Source of the DNA: Rana temporaria
Lineage: Eukaryota; Chordata; Amphibia; Anura; Ranidae
Assembly (NCBI RefSeq): GCF_905171775.1
Contig: NC_053499.1
Coordinates: 144,894,251-144,958,250, forward strand
Reading direction: 5' to 3'
DNA: 64,000 nucleotides
Below, in pieces: positions 30,858 through 42,632 of the stretch; position 1 is the stretch's first letter, and each line of letters starts with the position of its first letter. Under the pieces are notes generated by a model. The model made no database searches and was not told the DNA's origin. It saw only the letters and a list, made by a program, of their open reading frames with translations. The position numbers were made by a program, and so were the translations under genes.

Positions 30858-31562
30858 GGCCAGATCCACATAGAAATGGATAGGCGCAGCGTATCAGAGA
30901 TACGCTACGCCGCCGTAACTTTTTCGGCTTTGGTTCGAATCCTGAAAGATTGCGCGCCCGAAAGTTACGGCGGCGTAGTGTATTTCTGGCGGCGGAATTC
31001 AAATCGGCGATTAGGGGGCGTGATTCATTTAAATGAAGCGCGTCCCCGCGCCGATTGAACTGTGCATGCTCCGTTTCGAAATTTCCCGCCGTGCTTTACG
31101 CGAAATGACGTCATTTTTTGAACTTAGACATGACTTACGTCGATCCCTATTCACGGACGACTTACGCAAAAAAAATAATTCAAATTTCAACGCGGGAACG
31201 ACGGCCATACTTAACATGGCAAGTCTATCTATACGCCGCAAAATAGCAGCTTTAACTATACGCCGGAAAAAGCCGACTAGAGACGACGTAAGAGAATGCG
31301 ACGGCCGCGCGTACGTTCGTGGATCGTCGGAAAAAGCTAATTTGCATACCCGACGCGTAAAACGGCGCGAACTCCACCCAGCGGACGCCGAAGTATTGCA
31401 TCTACGATCCGAAGGCATACGAAGCCGTACGCCTGTCGGATCGAACCTAGATGCCGTCGTATCTTGGTTTGAGGATTCAAACTAAAGATACGACGCGGGT
31501 AATTTGAAAGTACGCCGGCGTATCAGTAGATACGCCGGCGTACTCGCTATGAGGATCTGGCC
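30858..31562. mobile_element. Foldback element, GGGCCAGATTC family
   Basis: GGCCAGATCCACATAG and ATGAGGATCTGGCC are the ends; CTTGG flanks both (30853-30857, 31563-31567), a 5-bp duplication. The interior is rich in TACGCCGGCG blocks. Long open frames inside are accidental. Confidence 0.85.
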
Positions 31563-31567
31563 CTTGG

Positions 31568-31911
31568 TATCAGTCTGATCATTCAGCGGGACTATTTTGT
31601 AATTTTTTATTCACTTATTATTTACATATATATTTTTTATTTCATTCAGTATATTTAGTTTTTTATTCATGCACTTTTATGCACAATGGTCAAGTTGTGT
31701 CAAGTTTTCTAGCGCAACCTATTCCCCTCTTGTTTTTTTTTATCTTTCACAATTAAACTTTAGCTGCATCCAAACAGCCTCATCAGCATTTCGATAGACA
31801 CAGAAGAACCTATTAATCAAAATCAAAACAAAAAGCATGGCAACTGGATAAGCTTTTGATATCTACACTCCATTAACTCCACTCCATTGGCAATCCACTC
31901 ACAAGTCTCGG
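31568..31911. other. Stretch without a recognised gene
   Basis: T-rich sequence with no recognised feature. Confidence 0.4.
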
Positions 31912-32179
31912 GCCTCGTACACACGGCCGAGTTTCTCTGCAAAAACCAGCAAGAAACTTGCTGGGATTTTTTTTTTGCCGAGGAAACCGGTCGTGTGTAC
32001 ATTTTTCAACGAGGAAACTGTCGAGGAACTCGACGAGCCAAAAAGAGAGCATGTCTTCTTTTTTCCTCGACGGGAATGGAGAAACTTGCCTTGTCGAGTT
32101 CCTCGACAGCCTAACAAGGAACTCGAGGAGGAAAACGATGTGTTTCGCCCGTCGAGTTCCTCGGTCGTGTGTACGAGGC
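31912..32179. mobile_element. MITE with GCCTCGTACACACGG ends
   Basis: GCCTCGTACACACGGCCGAG and CTCGGTCGTGTGTACGAGGC are near-perfect inverted repeats. Many internal GAGGAACTCG/CGAGTTCCTC pairs make it an almost complete hairpin. Confidence 0.92.
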
Positions 32180-32722
32180 GTCACTCTGAAGGCCTTCATA
32201 AAACTGTCACTTTCTGAATTGAGTATCTAGAAGCTTCACAGGCACCCCTCTTCCTGATGGTGTCAGATTTATTACCCATCATAAATGGTTTAGCCGGAAT
32301 AGTTGGCAAATACACATTGCTTTCTATCTTTTCAGGTAAAAATTTTTTTTTTAAATAAGTGTTTAATTTCTTTAGCTTTCATGATGAAATGTGGAGGATG
32401 ACGTATGATACAAGCGGAAGCTTCCTCACTGCTCAGGTGTGATGTAACTTCAGGTGTGTCATCCAGTGTGTTGGTCGGGTGCCAGACTTCGGCAATCATT
32501 GTCACTCTGATTATTGTCTCCTTACACAGGATGCTGATAGTTCTATTTACCAATTAGGAGGCGGATGAAGCAACTGAATTGAAGAGTGAAGGATCAATGT
32601 ACAGTGTGTAAATCATGCAATGTCTGGCCAACCAACAACTGCGCTATCCTTCTTCATGTCCCCTAGAAGCTCACTTTCATACAAGCCTTTAACCACTTAA
32701 GGACCGAGCCTGTTTTACAGAC
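32180..32722. other. Unassigned sequence ending in a repeat start
   Basis: No exon seen. TTAACCACTTAAGGACCG at about 32692 is the left end of another common frog-type repeat, cut off by the next element; comparable ends appear near 53.0, 56.1 and 60.8 kb. Confidence 0.45.
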
Positions 32723-33292
32723 TCAGGCCCAGATTCACGTAGGAGGTACGACGGCATATCTCCAGATACGCCGTCGTATCTCTGAGTCTGAGGCGTCGTA
32801 TCTTGGCGCCTGATTCAAAGAATCAGATACGCCAGAATTTTTCTAAGATACGACCAGCGTAAGTCGCCTATGCCGTCGTATCTTAACTGCATATTTATAC
32901 TGGCCGCTAGGGGCGTGTACGCTGATTTACGCCTAGAATATGTAAATCAGCTAGATACGCCAATTCACGAACGTACGCCCGGCCGTCGCAGTACAGATAC
33001 GCCGTTTACATTAGGCTTTTTCCAGCGTAAAGTTACCCCTGCTATATGAGGCGTAGCCAATGTTAAGTATGGACGTCGGGCCAGTGTCGAATTTTCCGTC
33101 GATTACGTTGTTTGCGCAAGTCGTTCGCGAACAGGGCTGTGCGTCATTTACGTTCACGTCGAAAGCATTGGCTTTTTGCGGGTTAGTTTGGAGCATGCGC
33201 ACTGGGATACTTTCACGGACGGCGCATGCGCCGTTCGTAAAAAGCGTCATTTACGTGGGGTCACAATAAATTAATGTAAAACACGCCCACAT
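32723..33292. mobile_element. Foldback element, GGGCCAGATTC family, right-truncated
   Basis: Starts GGCCCAGATTCACGTAGG and shares TACGCCGTCGTATCTCTGAG and AAAACACGCCCAC with the other copies; the right terminus is missing after about 33292. Confidence 0.8.
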
Positions 33293-33792
33293 GTTCCATT
33301 AAAAAGCGTTTTAAAACCAATTACATATCATTATTGATTGCACCATACCATAGACAGAAAGACATAAGCTATAAATATATTATATACATCTTGTTCAGAA
33401 TACTGATGATTCAGCATAATATTGCGAGAGGAGATACCACCATCCTTGTGCAATGCCTCTTCGTAGTCACCCACTTCCCTCAGCAGAAAGTGAAGATACG
33501 GCAATAACTCTGAACAGAAGTAAAGATATATAAATAGTATGCACTTATAATAAGGTTATGAACCTTGTCATCTTTGACTAACACACTTACTACAATTACA
33601 AACAGTTATTACAAGAGCAGAAGATGTCACAACAGAGAAAGATACATCACTGGGCGGAAACATGACAGAAAACGGGGGAAAATGCCCGACTGCTAAATGT
33701 ATTGGATCATTGATTACTATAGAATACCATAAAGACGGGCCTTCCTCAAAATGCTTAGGACCTTCCAACTCTAGTTCACTGAGGGTTGAACA

Positions 33793-35033
33793 GAATATAC
33801 TTTATTAGGTACAACTGCACAATTGCATGGTAACAGAAACCGCTAATCAGCCAATCACACGGCAGCAACTCTATGGGCCAGATTCAGGTAGGAGATACGA
33901 CGGCGTATCTCCAGACACGCCGTCGTATCTCTGAGTGTGCGGCGTCGTATCTATGCGCCCGATTCTTAGAATCAGTTACGCATAGATTTGACTAAGATCC
34001 GACCGGCGTAAGTCTCTTACGCCGTCGTATCTTAGGCTGCAATTTACGCTGGCCGCTAGGTGGCGCTTCCGTCGATTTACGTGAGGAATATGCAAATTAG
34101 GTAGATACGCCGATTCAGAAACATACGTCCGCCCGGCGCATTTTTTTACGCTGTTTACGTTAGGCTTTTTCCGGCGTAAAGTTACCCCTGCTCTATGAGG
34201 GGTATCCTATGTTAAGTATGGACGTCGTTCCTGCGTCGAATTTTGACATTTTTACGTCGTTTGCGTAAGTCGTCCGTGAATGGGGCTGTGCGTAATTTAC
34301 TTTCACGTCGAAAGCATTGGCTTTTTGCGGGTTAATTTGGGTTAATTACGCAAACGACATTTTTACGTTGTTTGCGTAAGTCGTCCGTGAATGGGGCTGT
34401 GCGTCATTTACTTTCACGTCGAAAGCATTGGCTTTTTGCGGGTTAATTTGGAGCATGCGCACTGGGTTACTTTCACGGACGGCGTTAGTCAAAAACGTCA
34501 TTTACGTCGGGTCATGTTTTATTTACATAAAACACGCCCACCTCTTCACAATTTGAATTAGGCGTGCTTTCGCCGGTAGATTTACGCTACGCCGCCGTAA
34601 CTTAGGGCGCAGGTTCTTGGTGAATACAGAACCTGCCTTACTAAGTTACGGCGGCGTAGCATATCGGAGATACGCTACGCCCGCATAAAAATAAGCCATT
34701 CTACGTGAATCTACCCCTATGTATTTAGGCATCTAGATGTGGTGAAAACGATTTGCTGAAATTTAAACCGAGCATCAGAATGGGCATTTAAGTGACTTTG
34801 AACGTGGCGTGGCTGTTGGTGCCAGACGGGCTGGTCTGAGTATTTCAAAAACTGCTGATCTCCTTGGATTTTTACACACAACCGTCTCTCCGATTTACAG
34901 AGAATGATCCGAAAAAGAGAAAATATCCAGTGAGCGACAGTTGTGTGGATGAAAATTCCTTGTTGATATCAGAGGAGAATGGGCAGATGATAGAAAGACA
35001 ACAGTAACTCAAATAACCACTCGTTACAACTAG
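33793..35033 (+). mobile_element. Tc1-like transposon 5' part, carrying a foldback
   Basis: Left end contains TTTATTAGGTACAAC. After the nested foldback, a Tc1 transposase start region follows (matching MGRxxD and HHTTVSPIYRE-type text, with lesions) up to CGTTACAACTAG. The same orientation resumes at 36.66 kb, so the intervening 1.6 kb may have replaced the middle. Confidence 0.8.
33876..34716. mobile_element. Foldback element, GGGCCAGATTC family, nested in Tc1
   Basis: GGCCAGATTCAGGTAG and CTACGTGAATCTACCC are the ends; CTATG flanks both (33871-33875 and 34717-34721). It contains an internal duplication of about 100 bp (34245-34346 and 34357-34452, around TTTGCGTAAGTCGTCCGTGA). Confidence 0.9.
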
Positions 35034-35116
35034 GGTTGTCCTGATACAGAGCATTTGCACAATTACTTGTACTCGCACACATGCTCCCGATGCCTGACCC
35101 GATACCTGGTCGGCAG
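35034..35116. repeat. Dispersed repeat end (AGGGTTGTCCTGATAC)
   Basis: Resembles the terminus of a common hAT-type MITE starting AGGGTTGTCC. Its other end is not recognised. Confidence 0.4.
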
Positions 35117-35280
35117 GCGGAGTCTGCGAGCGGAGAGAGCGGGCAGAGTCTGCGAGCGGAGAGGGCGGGCAGAGTCTGCGAGCGGAGAGCGCGGGCAGAG
35201 TCTGCGAGCGGAGAGGGCGGGCAGAGTCTGCGAGCGGAGAGGGCGGGCAGAGTCTGCGAGCGGAGAGGGCGGGCAGAGTG
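35117..35280. repeat. 26-bp minisatellite, about 6.3 copies
   Basis: Units of GCAGAGTCTGCGAGCGGAGA plus GGGCGG start exactly every 26 bp from 35117. Copies differ by single bases (GAGAGAGCGG, GAGAGCGCGG). Confidence 0.95.
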
Positions 35281-35514
35281 GGAGGGAGGCATCCATAGGC
35301 GGAGTCAGTGGGGCAGAGAGCGAGTCCTCAGCTGGGTAAGCTGGCATAGTGCAGTGTCTTCTTCCAGTTGGTATCACAACAGCACTATGTGCCTCCTTTG
35401 GAGGAGGCTGTATCATTCGCAGCAGTGGGTCGGACTCGTAGAAGGATTGCAGCGCTGGATTATATTTTATTTTTTTATTAAAGGACTTGTCCCAAGCTAA
35501 ACAACAAAGAGTTA

Positions 35515-35572
35515 TGGTTGAACTGGATGGACTTGTGTCTTCTTTCAACCTGACTAACTATGTAACAATGCA
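35515..35572 (+). repeat. LINE 3' tail, as at 9.8 kb
   Basis: GGTTGAACTGGATGGACTTG, GTGTCTTCTTTCAACC and TGACTAACTATGTAAC match the tail of the CR1/L2-like copy ending near 9790. Confidence 0.8.
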
Positions 35573-36660
35573 ACTATGGAGCGCACGCCGACTACTGAGC
35601 GGACAGCGGGCAGCTGCAGACTCCTGCCTGGTGATTCATGCGGTTATCCTTAGTGCCGCGAAAAAGCACCTCCAAATGTAAAGCAGTGACTTTGGAATTT
35701 GTTTTATAGTTGAGAGGAGGCTATAAATGAAAATTCCCTGATACATCTCCCTTGGTTTACAAGCAAGATTATTTATCCACATATCTGCCTTTTTGACCTT
35801 CATTTTAGCTAAAGAGGGCATGTCTGTTTGGTGCATGGTGGATTGTATAGTAAAATGGTACAGCAAAGGAATAACCAAAACAAGAGGATAGGGGCATTGC
35901 CAGACAATCAGCGAACGATAATGAGCCCCATTCTAAAACATCCAGTAGTAAGAATACAGCTGGGGCGAGTATTCACGGAGTCAGATGTAGGCAAAAGTGT
36001 AGTGGAGATCAATACGTAGTCCACACTTGGGACAATAGAGTCCAAAAGCTCTGTGGTCTAAAGAGGTTCACGTGTGCCCCAGGCTGCTACCCTACCCTGA
36101 CATAGTACAGGAGATGCTCAGAGACTGCAGATATAATACATGAGATTGTCAGAGACTGCTACTATGGTCTCCGGCTACTTCGCTCTCTTCCTCTAACAGG
36201 AGGATGGACTTGGGCAGGAAACACAGCGGCGGCACAGTCTCTCCTCCTCTGATCCGCTCCTGTCAGTTGCCGGCAGAGAGAGCTGCCTCTGGACACAGAC
36301 AAGAGGAGGCAGTAGAAGGGTAGCTCTCTGATGCTTCAGCGCCCCCACCTATGTGGCACCTGGGTGCGCTACACCCCGTGCACGTGCCCAGGATCGGCCC
36401 TGCCTGCAGGTATTTAATTTCTAATGCGATTGTGACTCCCCTGGATTGAACATACTGTACTTATCTGTATTTTATCATCTGTAATACATCTTTAATCAAA
36501 GACAAGTAAATCTCTTTTAATTACAATATTACTTATGTTTTGTTTTAATCATTGTACTTCCACAAATCTGAAGGGTAAATATAAATGAACCTGTCAATAA
36601 ATGTAACATAATTTAACCCTTTGTTACACCTGGTCTGACAAGTCTCAATTGTAGCTGTGA
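35573..36660. other. Stretch without a recognised gene
   Basis: Mixture of short unassigned repeats; CCCAGGATCGGCCCTGCC near 36400 matches a fragment at 4957-4972. No exon recognised. Confidence 0.4.
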
Positions 36661-37105
36661 CTTTCAGATGGTCGGGTCAGAATTAGGTGTAAACAACATG
36701 AAAGCATGGATCCAGCCTGCCTTGTTTTAACAGTTCAGGCTGGTGGGGGTGTAATGGTGTGGGGGGGGGGATATTTTCTTTGCACACTTTGGGCCCCTTA
36801 TTACCAATTGAACATAGATAAGACGTGGCGTTAAAACTGAGTATTGTTGCTGATCATGTCCATCCCTTTATGACTACAGTGTCCCCCGTCTTCTGATGGC
36901 TCCTTCCAGCAGGATAATGTCACCATGTCACAAATCTCCAGTGGCTAATGAGGTCACTGTACTCCAATGGCCTCCACACTCGCCACATGTCATCCTATAG
37001 AGAACCACTGGGATGTGGTGGAACATTGGGGGATTCGCATCATTGCTATGCAGCCTACAAAATGGCAGCAAAGGCTTAATGCTTCCAACACCATGTTGAA
37101 TCTAT
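36661..37105 (+). pseudogene. Tc1 transposase DDE-domain fragment
   Basis: Sense copy of the region that is antisense at 1735-2100: AACAACATGAAAGCATGGAT, TTCAGGCTGGTGG, CCTTCCAGCAGGATAATG, ACCACTGGGATGTGGTGGAA. Frameshifted. Probably the 3' part of the Tc1 that starts at 33.79 kb. Confidence 0.8.
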
Positions 37106-37301
37106 GATGTGATAAAGGGCACTCCCAAAACAAATCACTGAAAGTGCAAAGAGTGATCTATGCACATAATAGGTATACTTTTATAACCTTGTTTAAAACG
37201 TGTATATACATACAAACAAGGTTATAAACGTATAGATATTATTTGCATAGATCACTCTCTGCACTTTCAGCGATTGTATTGGGAGCGTCCTTTATCACAT
37301 C
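37106..37301. repeat. Foldback MITE (GATGTGATAAAGG arms)
   Basis: GATGTGATAAAGGGCACTCC with CACTGAAAGTGCAAAGAG faces GCACTTTCAGCGATTG with GGAGCGTCCTTTATCACATC; the centre holds AACAAGGTTATAA pairs. Confidence 0.88.
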
Positions 37302-37655
37302 ATCATCCCTCATTCATTTTTCACTAATTTCAGGTGAAGCAACTTTTTTTTGTTTCACTATTGGCGCCAGTATCCATTTATATACAATTCCTCGTTGAGC
37401 CTATGCTGCGAATAATCAAGGCAGTTTTAAAGTGGTTGAAAACCAGAGGGGGGGGGGGGACCACCAGCAAGCCAAAGCCATAATGAGCTAGCATACTAGC
37501 TCATTATGCATGCCTTACCTTAAATCGAAGCCCCTGAAGCCGTCCTCTTCTCCCCCTACGGCCGCAGACATCTCTCCACAGATAGCCGGAAGGATACTAC
37601 CGGGTATCGCCGCTGGGATTCTCACTGCACCTGCACCGTAGACAACAGTGTATAC

Positions 37656-37806
37656 CAGGGATATGCAATTAGCGGACCTCCAGCTGTTGCAGAACTACAA
37701 GTCCCATGAGGCATAGCAAGACTCTGACAGCCACAAGCATGACACCCAGAGGCAGAGGCATGATGGGACTTGTAGTTTTGCAACAGCTGGAGGTCCGCTA
37801 ATTGCA
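37656..37806. repeat. Foldback with GGACCTCCAGCTGTTGC arms, copy 1
   Basis: AATTAGCGGACCTCCAGC and GCTGGAGGTCCGCTAATT are perfect inverted arms, with ACTACAAGTCCCAT inside each. Sister copies at 51.5 and 61.4 kb. Confidence 0.93.
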
Positions 37807-38860
37807 GAAGAGGGGTGTATACCTTTTGGCAAATATCTCCTAAATCGTGTAGGTTTAGGAGATATTGCAAACACCTACAGGTAAGCCTTAATCTAGGTTT
37901 GCCTGTAGGTGTAACTTCCTGGGGGGGGGGGGGGGGACGTTTACAACCACCTTAAAGGCAAAAGGGGGGTACAACCCAGTACTAGCAAGGTGTACCCTAA
38001 TAAAGTGTCCGGAGAGTGTATGTGCAATACTCACACATCACATTTAGTGGGATGCTGATAAAGGTCGACGTCATCTTGGATAGATGCGCATTTTCACCAT
38101 TTGTTGTGTTATTAAAGGGCCTAAGGAATCCGAATAATACAATATCATATAATGACAAGGGGTAATAGTAACCTGTAGCAATTGGTGTTTAAAGTGATTG
38201 TAAATGATCACCCTGCAAAACAATCCATTCAGATTAAAATAGAAATGAAAGGCAAAATATTTGTGTATAGATCAAAAACGAAAATACAAAAAAACAAAAC
38301 AAAAAAAAAAAACACACACCACACATCCTAAAGACCTTCCCCCACTTAAAATAAATAAAAAAAGTGATCACATTCCCTCTGTTCTCAGCTACATAAGAGC
38401 TGGGAGGAGGAGACACAGCAGTACAGTGGTCATCCCAGTGAAAGACTGTGCAAGGGGGGGGGGGGGGGGTTGTCAGCAAAAGTCTGGAGTCTGGTCATTG
38501 GAGGAGAGAGCAGGCCAAGTTCCCAGCATAGGTAGAAAACTGACCACACCTTGCTTCCCTGCCAAGTGTGGTCAATTTTTTTAATAGGAAAGCAGGGTGA
38601 CTGGCAGGAAGACCAGGTATTTCACATAAAGGAAGCAATATAAAAAGAGATTAGGATCATTTTTTTCATACATGTACATGGTACAGCAGGCTCATATCAG
38701 AAATATGAAATGTTGGGGTTTACATACTCTTTAACAAATCTAGGTTAGTATCCCCTTATTTTGGGCCTAAAGAAAATGCCCCCAAGAACATCTACTATTA
38801 CTCCCATCAGCCACCACTTCTATATCATAAATATGACCCATCACCGATTCAATTTATAGT
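37807..38860. other. Stretch without a recognised gene
   Basis: Contains a poly-G run (about 37920-37936), an A-rich tract near 38290, a second poly-G run at about 38454-38469 and unassigned sequence. Confidence 0.5.
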
Positions 38861-38975
38861 ATTAGAGATAATCACAAAGGACCAACGTGGCAGCAACTGG
38901 GAAACAAAATGGATCAAACAATTTAATACTACAATACACCCGGGATTAAACAAGAGGTTGTCCTATAAACCATGT
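38861..38975 (+). pseudogene. Possible GIY-YIG end of a Penelope-like element
   Basis: One short frame reads WIKQFNTTIHPGLNKRLS before a stop. The W-x-x-x-L/F-x-T-x-x-P-x-GLN pattern resembles the C-terminal end of GIY-YIG domains in amphibian Penelope-like elements. No YIG motif is visible upstream, so this is tentative. Confidence 0.3.
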
Positions 38976-39639
38976 TTATAGATATTGACAAATCAGACTC
39001 ACTGTAAATACTGGATGGTACCCATCTTCCCCCTATGTGCTCGTTATATATGGATTTATGTCTATGACCAATTCTCGATTGCCATATTATGATTAAAGAT
39101 ATTACAAGTGTAAGGAAAAAAGTTATTTTTGTAAAGGCAATGATTTAGGCATTGGCTCTCCTTCCACAGGCACAAGTTTGCAGACCATTAGCAGGTGTGC
39201 CTGGAGAATCGCTGCACGGGATCCTCATGATTTGACATGGCACAGGTGGGCATGCATGTAGCAAAGAGGCAGAGGGACCTAGGAAAAGTGTGGGCGTCTC
39301 AGGCTGGGGGGTATATAGAGTGCTGACAGGGGATGGATCCCATCCTGGCTCCTGCAAAGGTTTATGCAAGGAAGGGTGATCCTGCTGCAATGAACGGCCA
39401 CTCCATTCATTGCAGCAAAACACCATAGATGTGCGACTTCTAGGGGGTCACCCTTCCTTAGAGGCACAGAGGGAACCTAGAGTGTTAAAATGAATTAAGG
39501 TTGCCCTAAAAACATATGGTAGACCACAGAAGTGTTCTCTACTTAAATCTCCTTGCAGCCCAAAAGTCTTAAGAGAATCTAAAGTGCAGTCCATAAACCA
39601 CATATTTCTGCCATGTAAAAAGTGGAGGGTAAGAAGTAG

Positions 39640-41210
39640 AGGGCAGAGTAACAAAGTGGACTTTGGCAGACAGGTGGGGACTGGACTTTGGGGGAAAGAG
39701 GCAGAGAGAGCAGGGAACAGAGGAGAGTGGAATAGGAGGCAATAGGGGCTGGGTAGAGGAGGTGGGGAGTGAAGATCAGCATTGAGGAGAGGCGAGAGGA
39801 AAGGTAAGAGGGCTGTGCAATTGAAAATGGTGTGCGATTTTGGGGCGGGGGAGTTTGAGCAGAATGACCAGAAAGGAAAACGAACCAAGGAGCAGAATTG
39901 AAAGGAGTGGGAAAAGACAAGGAGCAGAGTGGAGGTAGAAGGAAATGGCAAGATAACACATTACAGGAGTGATGTCAATCAAAGCAGAGTTTGCAGGTAA
40001 AGGAAGTGAACAACACTGAGCAAAGAGCAGAATGTAGAACAGAGATGTGGGGGGAGAGCCGCGTGACAGGTAGAAGCAAGTGGTGATAGTAAAATGCAGG
40101 GAGTATACTGTAAGAAGAGTGGATGGAGAAGAAAAAAAAAATAAGTAGTGAGGGATAGAAAGCACAGGAAAGAAAATAATTTGAATAGGAGAGTGGCGGG
40201 GAGCAGAGTAAATTGACATGAGTAGTAAGGAGCAGGAGTGCAGGAGTCAAAGGAAGAAAAGCACATTAAATAGAGTGGTGGAAACCATGGAGTGGCAGGG
40301 AAAAGCAGTAGGGAAGACAGTGGATTAGAGTGAAGGGTGGTAGGGAGCAGGGAGAAGAGAGGCACCCACAAGAGTAGTGGTGTGCAGAGTGCAGGAGAAA
40401 GGGGCAGGGAGGACACTGGAATAGAGAGGAGTGGTATGGTGGAGAGGAAAGCAGGAGGTAGGAGAGTGGTGAGGATCAGAGTGCTAAAGAGGTAGGGAGC
40501 ACAATGGGTTTGAGAGGAGTGAACAAGTAGGGAGTAATAGGGAGCAGAGTGGATAGTTGTGGGGGGTGCAGGGAAAGGGAGAAGTTGAGAGTCTAGAAGG
40601 TAGAGTGGAGAGTACAAAAAAGCAGCTAAAATGAGGTAGTGAGGAGCAGAGTGCAGGAGAAAGGGGTAGAGAGGACAATGGGTTAGAGATGAGTGGAGAG
40701 CAGAGGAGGGCAGCAGGTAGTAGAGCGTTGGGAGGAGAGTGCAGGTGAAAAGAGCTGGGGAAGCAGAGTTCAGGAGAGCACATTGGGTTGGAAGAGTGAA
40801 GAGTGGTAGGGAGCTAGTTGGAGAGCAGAGTACTGCAGCAGGTAGGAGAGTGCAGGAGAATGGTTTAAGGAAGACAATGGGTTAGAGAGTAGTGGAGAGT
40901 GGTAGGGAGCAAAGTGGAGAGCAGAGTACAGCAGCAGGTAGGAGAGTGGCAGGAATGGGTATGGGAGGTGTGGAAAATGGTAGGAAGCAGAATGGAGATG
41001 AAAGTGGAAGGAGCGAGGAATGATAGGGAGCAGAGTAGATTGTGGCAAATGGTGAATTCAGAGGAAGGGGGCACTGAGGACAATGGATTTGAGATGAGTG
41101 GAAAGTGTTGGGGAGGAGCGTGCAGAAGAAGAGGACAATGGATTTGAGATGAGTGGAAAGCAGTGCAGAGCAGAGTGGGGAGGAAAGGGGTAAGGGAAAG
41201 GGGCAGGGAA
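39640..41210. repeat. 1.5-kb purine-rich irregular minisatellite
   Basis: The plus strand is dominated by A and G, built from GGTAGGGAGCAGAGTGGAGA, GCAGGAGAAAGGGG and GGACAATGGGTTAGAGA-like phrases repeated irregularly at 60-100-bp spacing. All long minus-strand frames here are Ser/Pro/Leu-rich artefacts. Confidence 0.9.
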
Positions 41211-41288
41211 TTAGTCCGGCAAGATTTTTTTTACGACAAAAGCTCAAAAAATCTAAAATGTATTTTGTGGGCTCAAATTTTCCCCTTC

Positions 41289-41412
41289 ATCAGGGCTTGA
41301 ATGCTGACCGTAAATGTACAAAGTTACTGGGCAATGGTTGCAAAGTCAGTGGATAGTAAGACCGTGCTGGGGGTCACCAGATTGACAGCTGTGTCAGCAT
41401 TCAAGCCCTGAT
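41289..41412. repeat. Inverted repeat (CATCAGGGCTTGAATGCTGA)
   Basis: CATCAGGGCTTGAATGCTGA and TCAGCATTCAAGCCCTGATG are perfect inverted copies about 80 bp apart. ACGCGT at 41448-41453 follows, possibly linking it to the hammerhead-like family. Confidence 0.85.
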
Positions 41413-41686
41413 GGGGAAAGGGAGAGGAGGAGATGTAGACTCCCAAAACGCGTTGGCCTAAGCCCTTCTCATGAGAAATAAAATCTCACTGGACTCATTC
41501 TAGTTTTGTGCCATGCTCACCCTTGTAATTTACTCCGGAGCATCAAAAAAGGGATTTTTTTTTAAAGCTGGATAATAAACATTGGGAATATAAAAGTAAC
41601 AACTTGATACCCTTGTCATCCTTTACCCAGAACACAACGTTTATTTTTTTTTCATAAAAATACTGAAACTGTTTTATCAAAATACT

Positions 41687-41692
41687 TTATTT
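41687..41692 (-). terminator. Candidate zc3h18 polyadenylation signal
   Basis: TTTATT on the plus strand is AATAAA on the minus strand, about 740 bp past the zc3h18 stop, giving a plausible 3' UTR of about 0.75 kb. Confidence 0.5.
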
Positions 41693-42430
41693 CCGGGATA
41701 AATTCCCCCTCCCCAAATAGGTCTCAAGTCAACAGATATACAACCAAACGAAGAGCGATGCGGTGCCTTCTTAAAACGTCCCTCGCTGTGACCCCTTCCC
41801 CACTCACATTTTTACTGACTATCGGGCCAATTTCATACAAACATTGAAGTTTTTCATCAAAGAATGGAACACAAAAGAGAAAAACAAAAATGAATATATA
41901 TATATTCCTTGTCTTCTCTTCCCACGAGACCAGAAGAGGGCAAAAGAGCGAGCTGGAGGTCAGGGGCGTGGTTTCCTCGGAAAAAGCTTGTTTTCTCACC
42001 AGAGATGAGGAAATTTCTAATTAATAGAAAAAATAAAGTAAAAACAGGCATTCGGAGAAGTCATGTGACAGCTGATTATCCGAAACCCCAGGCACCGTCC
42101 TCTTCAGTCCGGTGTATGCCGAGACGGCAAAGGATGGCAGGCAATTCATCGTCTCCTCCCGCTGGGCATTTCCAATGAATAGGACAAAACTTTGCAGCCA
42201 AAACTCAAATAAAAAGGGGAGTCCAAAATCCGCCGCGACCGCCACAGTCGCTCTCATAACACACAAGTAAATCGATAAGTTTATCAAGACGGCAACTAGG
42301 ACACCTGCGGCTCTGAAATTGTTGGGGAACGGTAAGTCTTGGCGTGGGCTGCGAGGCGAGCCGAGACTTGTAGTTCCCCGGCAGATTCGGGGTGGTGGGC
42401 AGGTAACTGTACTCGGATGAGCCAGCCTCG

Positions 42431-42632
42431 CTATACTTTGCCGGGTATTTTGGCCCGCTTGCGAGCGATGGCATCCTCCACAGCTTTGAGCTGTTTAAGA
42501 AGTTCCTCCCTGCGTGATAACGTGCTGGCTTTCCCGGGCTTGGCCCCTGCGGCTGGGGCGACTTCTGGAGCTTTGCCGGGGATGCTGGTGACTTTGCTGG
42601 AGCTCTTTGGAGGTGGTGAAGTAGGACGTTTC
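42431..42632 (-). CDS. zc3h18: zc3h18 last coding exon
   Basis: Acceptor TTCCTTAG|GAAACG. Encodes KRPTSPPPKSSSKVTS, a Pro/Ala/Lys stretch, and the conserved C-terminal helix ending KIPGKV before the stop. 202 nt, entered in phase 2. Confidence 0.95.

Noticed and set aside
31033..31485. 150-codon plus-strand frame with charged composition
   Set aside because: Lies wholly within a CpG-rich foldback with readable target duplications; no homology recognised.
39448..41247. Several long minus-strand frames of 90-210 codons
   Set aside because: Ser/Leu/Pro-rich translations of a purine-rich repeat; no splice sites or family motifs.
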